A stretch of 37,004 nt of DNA from CG10-46-32 sp964606465 (GCA_964606465.1 CAZSGI010000001.1:1-37004); one strand, 5' to 3'. Shown: positions 1-8,306, numbered from the stretch's first letter. Numbers and translations are program-made. The notes: generated by a model from the sequence alone, not told the origin.

Positions 1-39
1 GATTGCTTCGTCGGCGGGTACGCCTCCTCGCAATGACAT
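1..39 (+). repeat. 3' end of a palindromic intergenic repeat, copy 1 (truncated by window edge)
   Basis: The window opens inside an element that ends CTCGCAATGACAT. The same end closes the complete copy at 1305-1406, and both copies share GATTGCTTCG further in. Only the right part is visible. The last two bases of the element supply the AT of an in-frame ATG at 38, which makes that ATG suspect as the start of ahcY. Confidence 0.75.
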
Positions 40-43
40 GCTT

Positions 44-1300
44 ATGAAATACGATATTGCAAATATAAAGCTCGCTGAAGAAGGCAGGCGCAAGATTGAA
101 TGGGCGGCGCGCGAGATGGGCGTGCTTTCCTCCATTGAAGCGCGGTTCAAGCGGCAAAAGCCGTTTGTGGGCGTGCGCATCAGCGCGTGCTTACACGTTT
201 CAACCGAAACCGCGCGCTTGATGCAGGTTTTGAAAGCAGGCGGCGCTTCCGTGGTACTGTGTGCGTCTAACCCGCTCTCAACCAAGGACGATGTTGCGGC
301 TTCATTAGTCAAACACTCAAAGATTCCGGTGTTCGCCAGGGCCGGCGCGTCGCGTGATGCGTTTTACCGACACCTGAAAGGCGCGATTGCGTCAAAACCC
401 CACATCACCATGGATGACGGGGCTGACCTTTTGACGCTTTTGCACACACAGCACCCGCGCCAATTGTCAGGCATGTACGGTTCTACCGAGGAGACCACCA
501 CCGGCATCATCCGCCTAGCCGCCATGGAGGCCGTGGGCGAGCTCAAACTGCCCGTCATCGCGGTGAACGACGCGGCAACCAAGCATTTGTTCGACAACCG
601 GTACGGCACGGGCCAGAGCACCATGGACGGCGTCATCCGCGCCACGAACGTGCTCATTGCCGGGAAAACCGTGGTCGTCGCCGGGTACGGCTGGTGCGGC
701 AAGGGGGTTGCCATGCGCGCGAAAGGCCTCGGCGCGCACGTCGTAGTCACCGAAGTTGACCCGGTCCGCGCATTGGAAGCGGTGATGGATGGTTTCAGCG
801 TCATGACCATGGCACAGGCGGCTCCGCGCGCTGACATCATTCTTACGGTCACCGGTTCTTGCGCCGTGGTGAGCCGGGACGTCATCAAAAAACTGAAAGA
901 CGGAGCAATCATCGCAAACTCCGGGCACTTTGATGTTGAGATTGATGTGGCGGCCCTCAAAAAGATGGCGCCGCGTGCCCACGCGTTGCGCGAGCACGTG
1001 CAGTCGTTCCAATTGCGTTCGGGGCGCACCGTCAATTTGCTCACGCACGGCCGCTTGGTCAACCTCGCTGCCGCTGAAGGGCACCCGTCCGCGGTCATGG
1101 ATACGAGTTTCGCATGCCAGGCGCTCGCGGCCGAGTACCTCGTCAAAAACCGCGGCGCATTGTCACCGGGCGTCCACCGGCTGCCGAAAGCGCTGGATCA
1201 AAGAATCGCCTCGCTTAAACTCGCCTCGCTCGGCGTCAAGCATGATGCTTTGAGCAAGCGGCAGAAACAGTACCTTGCGTCCTGGAGCGAGGGGACGTAG
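44..1300 (+). CDS. ahcY: Adenosylhomocysteinase (S-adenosyl-L-homocysteine hydrolase)
   Basis: This cytosolic NAD-dependent enzyme splits S-adenosylhomocysteine, the product of SAM-dependent methylation, into adenosine and homocysteine. The 418-residue product is family-sized and recognisable end to end. The N-terminal substrate region contains SACLHVSTETA and CASNPLSTKDDVAA. The mid region has YGSTEETTTG and the stretch from AVNDAATKHLFDNRYGTGQS. The Rossmann dinucleotide loop is VVVAGYGWCGKG, and the C-terminal part has NLLTHGRLVNLAAAEGHPSAVMD. I chose ATG 44 because the ATG at 38 lies in the end of the upstream palindromic repeat; MKYDI is a normal family start. No clear Shine-Dalgarno is visible. 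The gene stands between two same-orientation copies of that repeat, and no other methyl-cycle gene is in the window. Confidence 0.95.
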   Translation: MKYDIANIKLAEEGRRKIEWAAREMGVLSSIEARFKRQKPFVGVRISACLHVSTETARLMQVLKAGGASVVLCASNPLSTKDDVAASLVKHSKIPVFARAGASRDAFYRHLKGAIASKPHITMDDGADLLTLLHTQHPRQLSGMYGSTEETTTGIIRLAAMEAVGELKLPVIAVNDAATKHLFDNRYGTGQSTMDGVIRATNVLIAGKTVVVAGYGWCGKGVAMRAKGLGAHVVVTEVDPVRALEAVMDGFSVMTMAQAAPRADIILTVTGSCAVVSRDVIKKLKDGAIIANSGHFDVEIDVAALKKMAPRAHALREHVQSFQLRSGRTVNLLTHGRLVNLAAAEGHPSAVMDTSFACQALAAEYLVKNRGALSPGVHRLPKALDQRIASLKLASLGVKHDALSKRQKQYLASWSEGT

Positions 1301-1304
1301 CAGA

Positions 1305-1406
1305 TGTCATCGCGAGCCCGGCGTATGCCGGGCGTGGCGATCCCGTCAAATTTTCACGGGATTGCTTCGGTCGCCCGCCCTTTGGGCGGCCTCCCTCGCA
1401 ATGACA
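1305..1406. repeat. Palindromic intergenic repeat element, complete copy 2 (102 bp)
   Basis: The ends TGTCATCGCGAG and CTCGCAATGACA are inverted repeats with 11 of 12 bases matching, and can be extended by one more pair. Inside are three nested hairpins: CCCGGC-GTAT-GCCGGG, ATCCCGT with ACGGGAT around an AT-rich loop, and GCCCGCC with GGGCGGC around a short loop. The whole can fold as a branched cruciform. TGTCATTGCGAG-type ends are, as I recall, seen in dispersed repeats of many bacterial genomes. No transposase is present. The element fills almost the whole gap between ahcY and the secretion operon and ends just before that operon's promoter. Confidence 0.8.
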
Positions 1407-1414
1407 TTTTTTGT

Positions 1415-1444
1415 TTGGAGAAATTTTCTACTTTATGATATAAT
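1415..1444 (+). promoter_or_regulatory. Promoter of the type IV secretion-like operon; predicts a leaderless mRNA
   Basis: A TATAAT -10 box at 1439-1444 is preceded by TGA, giving an extended -10. A weak -35 (TTGGAG, 1415-1420) lies 18 bases upstream. Transcription would start about seven bases downstream, at or next to the ATG at 1451, leaving no room for a ribosome binding site. Confidence 0.7.
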
Positions 1445-1450
1445 CCATGC

Positions 1451-2899
1451 ATGGCAATTACGCAATTCACAGGCAAAACGCTGTTGCAAGAAGACACGTT
1501 AGGCCGCATCCAGAAGGAGGTAGCGGGCCTACTTTCGGATAAGGACGTTGCAGGCGCTTACGCGGCGAGCCAGCACATCAAAACCGAGCTCTCAAACCTC
1601 CCCAAAGAGGATGTTGCGCCCGTGCTGCTTGAGTACCGAAAGATAACGAGCTCTCTGAAGGCGCTCGCGCTCCCGGTGCTCTCCGGAGAGGAGGTGGAAG
1701 GTTTGCTCGCGAACAACTTGGAGTTTCTGGATACGCAATCCGAGCCGCTCGTGGTTTCCGGTCTTTCCGCGTGGCTCGCCTCCCAGCCGGATGACGTTGC
1801 TGGAGCGTTGAAAGAGAAGTTTCGCTCGCGCCTTGACCAGGACGCTCCGTTTGCGCCCAAGCTGTCCGCCATGCTTGCCGAGTTGCCGCGAGAAGGGCGT
1901 GCATCACCCGCGGCTTTCGCGCCCCGAGACGACGGTTTTTTGGTTCCGAGCGAGCGGGAAGACGTTTCACAATCGGCCCGCAAGGCGAGCGCGGTGAGCG
2001 CGCGCCCTCCCGCGGATTCTGAAATTGATTCCATCGCGAGGAACTTCTACAGCCTCGCCGGAAGCCGCGAGGGCGAGGAGGCGTTCGTGCGGCGGGGGGC
2101 GGCCTTGGTCCGCTCCCGGTTGCGGGATGTCCGCACCCGGGCGGAATTCTCGGATTACGCGGCTCGCCCCTTTGCGGCGGGCGGTTTGGGGCTTTCCGGA
2201 GAGTACCTCGACCGCGCCGAACGCATGGTACAGGAAGCTTACGAACGCGCGCACCGGATCGGCCGCGCCGTGAGTGCGGCTCCCCTCGGAGCCGCCTCCA
2301 CGCCCGAACCAAAACCTCCCCAAGAAACGCAACCTCCCGGCCCTGCGCAGCCGCAAGGGGAATCCCAGAAGGAGGTGGACGCGCTCATTGCCGGAGCTAC
2401 GGAAGACACCGCGCTCGCCGACCTTCTGAAAGGAAAAAATTCCCCGTCGGTTCAGTCCTCACCCTCCGCGCCTGTGCCGCCTCCGGCCGCGCCGCGCCGG
2501 TCCGCTGTTTCGTCAAAACCCCGCATGGATGACGTCACGCCGCCCAAGGGCTCTGTTGACCGCGCCGGGGTGGGGGAGACGCGCGCGATGGGCCTCTCGG
2601 ACGAGCTCGGCACCGTTACGCTCGCCGATTTCCGGAGCCTCGGTGCGGGAGCGGTTGCGCGGCAGACCATTCTGGGAAAAATCGCGACCTTGGAGGGCGA
2701 GTCCATCGCCCAGAAGGCGGCCGGCGTGCGCGCCCTGCGGAGGAGCCCGCTCTTTGGCGCGTACCTCGCCGTCGGGGACGCGGCGCTTGCGGGCGGCAGG
2801 AAACTCGTCGGTGCGCTTGCGGATCCTGCCGTGAATCCCGAACGCATGACCGAGGACGAATTTTTCACCATCGCGGACCTCGCCGGTAAATTAAAATAA
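1451..2899 (+). CDS. Unknown cytoplasmic protein, first gene of the secretion-like operon
   Basis: I do not recognise this 482-residue protein. It has no signal peptide and no membrane segment. The first roughly 280 residues read as mostly helical and charged. Residues about 285-365 are a proline/glutamine/serine-rich linker that looks disordered, containing a short segment EVDALIAGATEDTALADLLK. The last 110 residues are again structured and end in a helical segment near EDEFFTIADLAGKLK. The start is fixed by the promoter, whose predicted +1 falls on this ATG. It lies 17 bp before prgI on the same strand, so it probably belongs with the membrane machine that follows, perhaps as a cytoplasmic accessory or scaffold; that role is inferred from position only. 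Confidence 0.75.
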   Translation: MAITQFTGKTLLQEDTLGRIQKEVAGLLSDKDVAGAYAASQHIKTELSNLPKEDVAPVLLEYRKITSSLKALALPVLSGEEVEGLLANNLEFLDTQSEPLVVSGLSAWLASQPDDVAGALKEKFRSRLDQDAPFAPKLSAMLAELPREGRASPAAFAPRDDGFLVPSEREDVSQSARKASAVSARPPADSEIDSIARNFYSLAGSREGEEAFVRRGAALVRSRLRDVRTRAEFSDYAARPFAAGGLGLSGEYLDRAERMVQEAYERAHRIGRAVSAAPLGAASTPEPKPPQETQPPGPAQPQGESQKEVDALIAGATEDTALADLLKGKNSPSVQSSPSAPVPPPAAPRRSAVSSKPRMDDVTPPKGSVDRAGVGETRAMGLSDELGTVTLADFRSLGAGAVARQTILGKIATLEGESIAQKAAGVRALRRSPLFGAYLAVGDAALAGGRKLVGALADPAVNPERMTEDEFFTIADLAGKLK

Positions 2900-2916
2900 A
2901 TGTATCTGCTGACGCC

Positions 2917-3390
2917 ATGCCCCAATTCGTGGTACCCCAATTCATAGACGTTGAAGACAAAATCATCGGCCCCATCACCACCCGGCAGTTCATCATGGGC
3001 GTGGTCGCCACGCTCGCGGTGTTCCTCTCGTACAAGCTGTCGGATACCGCGCTTTTTGTGCTTGAAGCCATACTGATCGTGGGCGCGTACGTGCTCGTCG
3101 CGTTCGTGAAAATCAACGGCCAGCCGTTCTATCAATTTTTGCTCTCGGTGATTCGCTCGCTGGTGCGTCCAATGTTACGGGTGTGGTCCAAGGCCGGTTC
3201 CCGTCGCGAGAGAGTTTCCCCCCGGGCCGAACCCCCCCACGCAGCCGTTGCAAGCCGGATCGTTCCGAAAGTCCGCCCCCGAACGCGCACGCTCGCGGAA
3301 CTCTCGCTCTTGGTTGACACGGGCGGCAAGTACCGGCCGGAAGAAATTTTAGCGCAGCGCGCCGCGAACCAAAACCATGCCGAAAAGTAA
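2917..3390 (+). CDS. PrgI-family protein (VirB3-like inner-membrane component)
   Basis: This 157-residue protein matches the PrgI family, found next to VirB4 ATPases in Gram-positive and CPR type IV secretion-like clusters. The N-terminus (MPQFVVPQFIDVEDKIIGP) is the typical amphipathic entry. Two membrane segments follow at about residues 25-43 and 47-65 with a very short turn between them, then a cytoplasmic KINGQPFYQFL segment. The C-terminal 70 residues are basic and proline-rich and look less conserved. Such proteins are thought to act as the VirB3 equivalent that docks the VirB4 ATPase at the membrane. The 3' end overlaps the next gene by 14 bp, which suggests translational coupling. 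Confidence 0.85.
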   Translation: MPQFVVPQFIDVEDKIIGPITTRQFIMGVVATLAVFLSYKLSDTALFVLEAILIVGAYVLVAFVKINGQPFYQFLLSVIRSLVRPMLRVWSKAGSRRERVSPRAEPPHAAVASRIVPKVRPRTRTLAELSLLVDTGGKYRPEEILAQRAANQNHAEK

Positions 3391-4057
3391 ACTCGCAAAA
3401 AACAAAACCATCTCCTCCACCCAGAGCTACCTGGATATCGCGGAAATCCGCGACGACGTGGTGGTGGCAAAAGACGGCTCCGTGCGCCAGGTGCTCTTGG
3501 CGTCATCAATCAACTTCGCGCTCAAGAGCGAGGATGAGCAGAACGCAATCCTTTCGGGGTACCTCTCGCTTTTGAACTCCCTCGATTTCAGTTTGCAGAT
3601 CGTGGTGCAGTCGCGCACTCTCAACATCGACGCCTACCTCGAGGATCTCAAGCAGCGCGCGAGCGAGCAGACCAACGATTTGCTGCGCACGCAGATCCAG
3701 GAGTACCGCTCGTTCGTCTCCGAGCTCGTGACGTTGGGTGACATCATGGGCAAGCGGTTCTACATCGTGGTGCCCTACCACCCCGGCAAGGACGCGAAGA
3801 AGAGCTTCGTTGCCCAGCTCTCGACCGTGTTTTCGCCGGGTAAGATCATCACCCTCTCGGAAAAGATTTTCGCCCGGTACCAGGAGAAGCTTGCGAGCAG
3901 GGTGAATACCGTGTCCAGCGCGCTCGCGAGCCTCGGCGTCACCGCGGTGGTGCTCCCCACGCAGAGTTTGATTGAGCTCTACTACGGTTCGTACAACCCC
4001 GAGCTTTCGCAAATCCAGAAGCTCCCCGCGGAGGAGGAGATGCAGATTGATGAATAG
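3377..4057 (+). CDS. TraC/VirB4 N-terminal-domain-like protein (no ATPase domain)
   Basis: A 226-residue soluble protein resembling the N-terminal domain of TraC/VirB4-type ATPases. It opens with a SSTQSYLDIAEIRDDVVVAKDGS-like strand segment, followed by ALKSEDEQNAILSGYLSLLN, a QIVVQSR strand, a long helix with DAYLEDLKQRASEQTNDLLR, and a FYIVVPYHP strand. It ends before any Walker motif would appear. The next gene has its own complete N-domain plus motor, so this looks like a stand-alone paralogue and not a frameshifted half. It overlaps prgI upstream by 14 bp and the VirB4 gene downstream by 8 bp. Its likely role is a cytoplasmic partner of the VirB4 ATPase at the membrane base (inference). 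Confidence 0.75.
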   Translation: MPKSKLAKNKTISSTQSYLDIAEIRDDVVVAKDGSVRQVLLASSINFALKSEDEQNAILSGYLSLLNSLDFSLQIVVQSRTLNIDAYLEDLKQRASEQTNDLLRTQIQEYRSFVSELVTLGDIMGKRFYIVVPYHPGKDAKKSFVAQLSTVFSPGKIITLSEKIFARYQEKLASRVNTVSSALASLGVTAVVLPTQSLIELYYGSYNPELSQIQKLPAEEEMQIDE

Positions 4058-5990
4058 CATGTTTGACCCCCAACAAACACAACCCAGCGCGCCTAAGCAA
4101 CCTCCCTCCTCCCCGGCTTCGGAGTTTGAGCTCATCGTTTCCGAGAAAACCCTTGCCCAGGGAGAGGCGGGCATCCGCGATGTCATTGCCCCGGCTTCCA
4201 TGCGCATCCAGCCCGACCACCTGGAGCTCAACGGGCTGCACACGCGCACCCTGTTTGTGACCACGTTCCCGCGCTACATCAGCGTGGGGTGGTTTTCGCC
4301 GATCATCAACCTATCGGCCACCATGGACATCGCGTTGTTTTTTTACCCGGTTTCGAGCGACCTGATTCTGAACCAACTCAAGAAGAAAGTGGGGAACCTG
4401 GAGGCCCAGCTGATTGAAGACAAGGAGAAGGGCGCGCCGCGCGATCCCTTGCGCGAGACCGCGCTGCGGGACATCGAGCAGCTCCGGGACGCGATTACGC
4501 AGGGGGTGGAGCACTTTTTCCAGCACGCCCTGTACGTCACGCTGTACGCGCCTTCAAAGAAAGCGCTGGACCAGCTCACCGAGAATGTTGAGCTCCTGTT
4601 CGGCTCCAAGATGGTCGCGACCCGGCGGGCCCTGTGGCAGATGGAGCAGGGTTTCAACTCAACGCTGCCGCTCGCGAACGACGAGCTCGGCGTCTCCGTG
4701 AACCTCAACACGAGCCCTGCCGCGAGCTCGTTCCCGTTCGTCTCCTCGGATTTGACGAGCGATTCCGGCATCCTGTACGGCATCAACCGGCACAACAACT
4801 CGCTGGTTCTGTTCGACCGGTTTTCACTTCAGAACGCGAACTCCGTGGTGTTCGCCACCTCCGGCGCGGGCAAGAGCTACAGCGTGAAGCTGGAGGTCTT
4901 GCGGAGCATGATGATGGGCACGGACGTGATCATCATTGACCCGGAGCGCGAGTACGAGCACCTCGCCGAGAGCGTGGGCGGCACGTACGTGAACATCTCT
5001 CTGAACTCGGAGGCCAAGATCAACCCCTTTGACCTGCCGCGCGCCGTTGCGGAGGGGACGAGCGCTTCGGACATCATCCGCTCCAGCGTGATCACCCTGA
5101 AGGGGCTGGTGCGCCTGATGCTCGGGGAGTTCGAAAGCGCCGAGGATTCGCTCGCGGACCGCGCCTTGCTTGAAACGTACGCCAAGCGCGACATCACCGC
5201 GGAGAGCGACCTGCGTTCGGTTGAGCCCCCGCTGATGCAGGATTTCGCCGAGGTGCTTCTGAGCATGGAAGGCGGGCAGTCGCTCGCGGAACGGCTCAAG
5301 AAGTACACCGAAGGCACGTTCGCGGGTTTGCTCAACAACCCCACGAACGTGGACATGTCAAACCAGCTCGTCATCTTTTCGGTGCGGGATTTGGAGGACG
5401 AGCTGCGGCCTATGGCCGTGTACACCATCGTCAACTACATCTGGAACGTGGTGCGGTCTTCCCTCAAAAAGCGCATCCTCGTGATTGACGAAGCCTGGTG
5501 GCTGATGCAACATGAAGACAGCGCCAAGTTCATCTTCGCCCTGGTGAAGCGGGCGCGCAAGTACTTTTTGGGCGTCACCACCATCACGCAGGACGTGAAC
5601 GACTTTCTGGGGAGCCCCTACGGCCAGGCGATCGTGACGAACTCCGCGCTGCAGCTCCTGCTGCGCCAGTCGCCGGCCGCGATTGACAACGTGGTCAAGA
5701 CGTTCCTGCTCACCGAAGGGGAGAAGTACCTGCTCTTGGAGGGCAGCGTCGGCGAGGGCATCTTCTTCGCAGGGAACAAGCACGCGGCCATCAAGGTGGT
5801 GGCCTCGTACACCGAAGATCAGATCATCACCTCCGACCCCCGGCAACTCCTGGAAATCGAGCAGGCCAAAAAAGAGTTTGCGCGGCAGAACGCGGCGGCT
5901 TCGGAGGACGGCGCACCCGAGGCGCTGCCGCAGCCTCCTCGCGTTCCCCATGAGCCGCCGCAGCCCGCGGACTCATCAACCGTTCAGTAA
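4050..5990 (+). CDS. virB4: VirB4-family type IV secretion ATPase
   Basis: This 646-residue motor of the secretion-like machine hydrolyses ATP at the cytoplasmic face of the inner membrane. A proline-rich start is followed by the CagE/TrbE/VirB4 N-domain to about residue 250. The Walker A is SGAGKS (residues 271-276, Lys275). DPEREYEHLAE and the KINPFDLPRA segment follow. The Walker B is ILVIDEAWWLM with Asp480 and Glu481. TTITQDVNDFLGSPYGQAI and the C-terminal LLLEGSVGEGIFFAG are family-typical. ATG 4050 is preferred: a GGAGGAGG ribosome binding site lies about ten bases upstream and the start overlaps the previous stop by 8 bp, whereas an open frame from 3972 adds a low-quality arginine-rich stretch. 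The C-terminal 40 residues are Pro/Ala-rich. No VirD4 or relaxase accompanies it. Confidence 0.93.
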   Translation: MNSMFDPQQTQPSAPKQPPSSPASEFELIVSEKTLAQGEAGIRDVIAPASMRIQPDHLELNGLHTRTLFVTTFPRYISVGWFSPIINLSATMDIALFFYPVSSDLILNQLKKKVGNLEAQLIEDKEKGAPRDPLRETALRDIEQLRDAITQGVEHFFQHALYVTLYAPSKKALDQLTENVELLFGSKMVATRRALWQMEQGFNSTLPLANDELGVSVNLNTSPAASSFPFVSSDLTSDSGILYGINRHNNSLVLFDRFSLQNANSVVFATSGAGKSYSVKLEVLRSMMMGTDVIIIDPEREYEHLAESVGGTYVNISLNSEAKINPFDLPRAVAEGTSASDIIRSSVITLKGLVRLMLGEFESAEDSLADRALLETYAKRDITAESDLRSVEPPLMQDFAEVLLSMEGGQSLAERLKKYTEGTFAGLLNNPTNVDMSNQLVIFSVRDLEDELRPMAVYTIVNYIWNVVRSSLKKRILVIDEAWWLMQHEDSAKFIFALVKRARKYFLGVTTITQDVNDFLGSPYGQAIVTNSALQLLLRQSPAAIDNVVKTFLLTEGEKYLLLEGSVGEGIFFAGNKHAAIKVVASYTEDQIITSDPRQLLEIEQAKKEFARQNAAASEDGAPEALPQPPRVPHEPPQPADSSTVQ

Positions 5991-5999
5991 CCCACGCAT

Positions 6000-6617
6000 A
6001 TGTCGCCACGAACCAAAGCAATCGCCATCATCGCCGGCAGCGTCATCCTGTTCGGTTTGCTCATTGCAACCATTTTTGATCTGTTTCCGGGTGAGCCGGA
6101 AGCGGTGCCGAGCGAGGAGGCGCCGGTCGTGCTCCCGGACCGCGACGCGGGGTTGCCCGAGGGAGCGGTGTTTGAGGCCGCGAATGCGGACGAGTTTGCG
6201 GCGACGAACCCGGGCGCGGGCAGCTCGGCCAAGCAGGGCGCGATTGAGCGGGAAGCAGAGGAGCTCGCCGTATTTTTCATTGAGCGGTTCGGCACCTACT
6301 CGTCTGACGCGGGGTTAACCTACCTTGACGACCTTTCCGCCTTTCTGACGGCCGCCATGCGCTCGCGTACGGAGTCCTACCGGTTGGCGTCACCCGCGCG
6401 GGAGGGATTCTATTCCATCACCGCCGAGCTTGCGAGCATTGAGGCTGACTCGGTTTCGCTCGGTGAGCGCAGCGCGCGGTTTCGCGTGGTGGTGAACCGG
6501 AGCGAGTTCTCGGCGGGTACGACCGAGGCGTACCAGCAGGACGCGGTGGTGAGCCTCGCGCAGTCCGGCTCCGGGGAGTGGCTGGTGGATTCCGTGGTGT
6601 GGGGCGATAGGCGGTAG
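6000..6617 (+). CDS. Membrane-anchored NTF2/VirB8-like protein of the secretion operon
   Basis: A 205-residue protein with one N-terminal membrane helix (about residues 7-28) and a Pro/Glu-rich linker. From about residue 75 it has an alpha-plus-beta domain: a helical AKQGAIEREAEELAVFFIER, then TYLDDLSAFLTAAM, then several strands ending in GEWLVDSVVWGD. One helix, a linker and an NTF2-like fold outside the membrane is the architecture of VirB8/TcpC-type proteins, which form the periplasmic stem of these machines. The assignment rests on architecture, order and the strand pattern and not on a diagnostic motif. It starts 9 bp after virB4 and ends 2 bp before the next gene. Confidence 0.6.
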   Translation: MSPRTKAIAIIAGSVILFGLLIATIFDLFPGEPEAVPSEEAPVVLPDRDAGLPEGAVFEAANADEFAATNPGAGSSAKQGAIEREAEELAVFFIERFGTYSSDAGLTYLDDLSAFLTAAMRSRTESYRLASPAREGFYSITAELASIEADSVSLGERSARFRVVVNRSEFSAGTTEAYQQDAVVSLAQSGSGEWLVDSVVWGDRR

Positions 6618-6619
6618 GT

Positions 6620-7111
6620 ATGGCGTTCCCCGGAGAAACAGCGCTCCGCGACGCGGAGGCTGTGGAGCCGCACGAGGAGCGCTCCGCGGCCGAAGCGCTG
6701 TACGCGCGGCGTCTCGCCGCGAAGCGCGCGCTGTACGAGCGGCCGCGGCTTCGGCCCGCGGTACAAGAGGCGGAGGGCGAACGACCTGCTCCGGAGCGAT
6801 TCTCACCCTCTACCACTCGGATTTCTCCGGAAGGGAGCCTTGATGAGGTGTCCGGCAGAGCAGGGGAGGACCGCGTGTCCGATCTGTACCGCAACTTGCG
6901 CGAGAGCGCGCGGGCGAAACTTGCTCGCGCCGCGCAGTCCAAAGCCCAGAAAGCGGCCGTGAAGTGGGGCATCCGGCTCATCCTGCCCTACCTCCTTCCG
7001 ATTCTTGCCGTCATCGGGGTGATTCTCGCCATTGTGGGACTCGCCGTACTCCTCACCACCTTGCTCCCCGCTCCCGGCGCATCGCCGTTTGCGCTGCCAC
7101 CGGTAACGTAA
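6620..7111 (+). CDS. Unknown protein with C-terminal membrane anchor
   Basis: A 163-residue protein I cannot assign. The first 115 residues are soluble, highly charged and Arg/Ala/Glu-rich, probably helical or partly disordered. Residues about 119-150 form one long or two short hydrophobic segments (around LILPYLLPILAVIGVILAIV), and a short proline-rich tail ends the protein. It begins 2 bp after the VirB8-like gene, and 27 bp separate it from the pilin-like gene. The predicted topology puts the charged part in the cytoplasm. It could be a small inner-membrane component of the same machine, comparable in position to VirB6- or VirB7-type accessory genes, but no sequence evidence ties it to either. 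Confidence 0.65.
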   Translation: MAFPGETALRDAEAVEPHEERSAAEALYARRLAAKRALYERPRLRPAVQEAEGERPAPERFSPSTTRISPEGSLDEVSGRAGEDRVSDLYRNLRESARAKLARAAQSKAQKAAVKWGIRLILPYLLPILAVIGVILAIVGLAVLLTTLLPAPGASPFALPPVT

Positions 7112-7138
7112 CACCTGTATCAGAAGATAGAAACTCAT

Positions 7139-8296
7139 ATGAAATCCCGAATACTGATTATCACGTTGCTCTTTGTTGCCGCGTTCGCAAACCCCGCTCC
7201 CGGCCGCAGCCAGCAGGACCCGTTGCCCCCCATAGACGCGTCGTCCCCATCGGCCGTTGATCCTGGAATCCAAACAAACGAGCAGCCGCCGCTTACCGCA
7301 AAACTCGCGATACCCCTGCCGTTTGTTCCGGAGAACCCCAGCTTATCGCAGTATATCGCGGGCGTGTACCGGCTGCTCATCGGTTTGGCCGCGCTCTTTG
7401 CGGTGGTGATGATCATGGTCGGCGGCTACCAATGGATATTCTCGGGCGGCTCGTCCGACAAGACCGGAGCCGCAAAGAAGCGCATCTTCGGCGCCGCCAT
7501 CGGCTTAATACTCGCGTTGCTCTCGTACGTGATCCTGAACGCCATCACCCCGCGGCTGGTGGCCTTGCGCCTGCCGGACGTTACGCCGGTGAGGACCATT
7601 GGTTTTTCGGAGCAAGACAGTTGTAATGATCGGGAAAACACCGTGGTAAAGCAGTTCTGTAAAGATAAAAATAATTGCTTGGCGAATAAGAGTGTGCCGT
7701 CTCCTGAATTTAACATCAGTTTAGATAAAGCAGCCTGCGGTTTCCGCTATTTGGTGAGCGCTGATTTGCAGAATGCCAACGGCGAGTGCGGGGGCGACGT
7801 ATGTGTTGACGGCAGCGGAGTATGTTTCCACGGCAAATGCAAGCGAGCGTATCTATATGGTGATCTTGTTGCGGAGCAAGCGGTTCAGCCGACGCCGCAT
7901 CGTCGAAGTGTCAAGAAGATAGCCATACGCACCGTGTGTCGGAACGTCGCGATTACGAGCAATGAGCGCGAAATTTCGGATAATGCGCGAACCTATGCCT
8001 TTTTACGTGATGAGTCTCAATTCAGCCCGGGCGTTATCGGCAATATACTTGGTTTAGCGCTCTGCACCATTGGCGATCCAAAAGGGTATGTGTTGGAGAT
8101 TGAGGTTAATACCGGTTTTTTGGGCGGATTCAATAATCACTACCTTGTGGGCAAGGATTGCACGAAATCGGTTGTTGAATTCCGAAATGAATTACCCTCG
8201 TTTGATGATGTTGCTCCGAGTGAATTGTTTCAGAAAGAAGATTTTGAAGCAGGTGTACGGTGTAATTTAGATACTCATAATTTTCCTAGATATTAG
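7139..8296 (+). CDS. T4SS pilin/VirB2-like protein with a cysteine-rich exported tail
   Basis: The 385-residue product has three parts. A signal peptide comes first (MKSRILIITLLFVAAFANPA). Next is a TrbC/VirB2-type core with two membrane segments: one near YIAGVYRLLIGLAALFAVVM, then GGYQWIFSGGSSDKTGAAKKRI, then a second at GAAIGLILALLSYVILNAI. The tail from about residue 155 to the end has 12 cysteines, including ECGGDVCVDGSGVCFHGKCK. GGYQWIFSG followed by a K-R loop is typical of small CPR T4SS pilins, which usually stop after the second helix. Here the gene continues for 230 codons, and the tail DNA from about 7600 is visibly AT-richer than the 5' part and both neighbours. A DsbA-like protein two genes downstream is a plausible partner for disulfide formation in this tail. 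Confidence 0.75.
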   Translation: MKSRILIITLLFVAAFANPAPGRSQQDPLPPIDASSPSAVDPGIQTNEQPPLTAKLAIPLPFVPENPSLSQYIAGVYRLLIGLAALFAVVMIMVGGYQWIFSGGSSDKTGAAKKRIFGAAIGLILALLSYVILNAITPRLVALRLPDVTPVRTIGFSEQDSCNDRENTVVKQFCKDKNNCLANKSVPSPEFNISLDKAACGFRYLVSADLQNANGECGGDVCVDGSGVCFHGKCKRAYLYGDLVAEQAVQPTPHRRSVKKIAIRTVCRNVAITSNEREISDNARTYAFLRDESQFSPGVIGNILGLALCTIGDPKGYVLEIEVNTGFLGGFNNHYLVGKDCTKSVVEFRNELPSFDDVAPSELFQKEDFEAGVRCNLDTHNFPRY

Positions 8297-8306
8297 ATAG
8301 CGCGTT

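Noticed and set aside
364..1146. Long minus-strand open frame opposite ahcY
   Set aside because: It is the antisense of a clear ahcY in GC-rich DNA, where stop codons are rare, and it has no family features or ribosome binding site.
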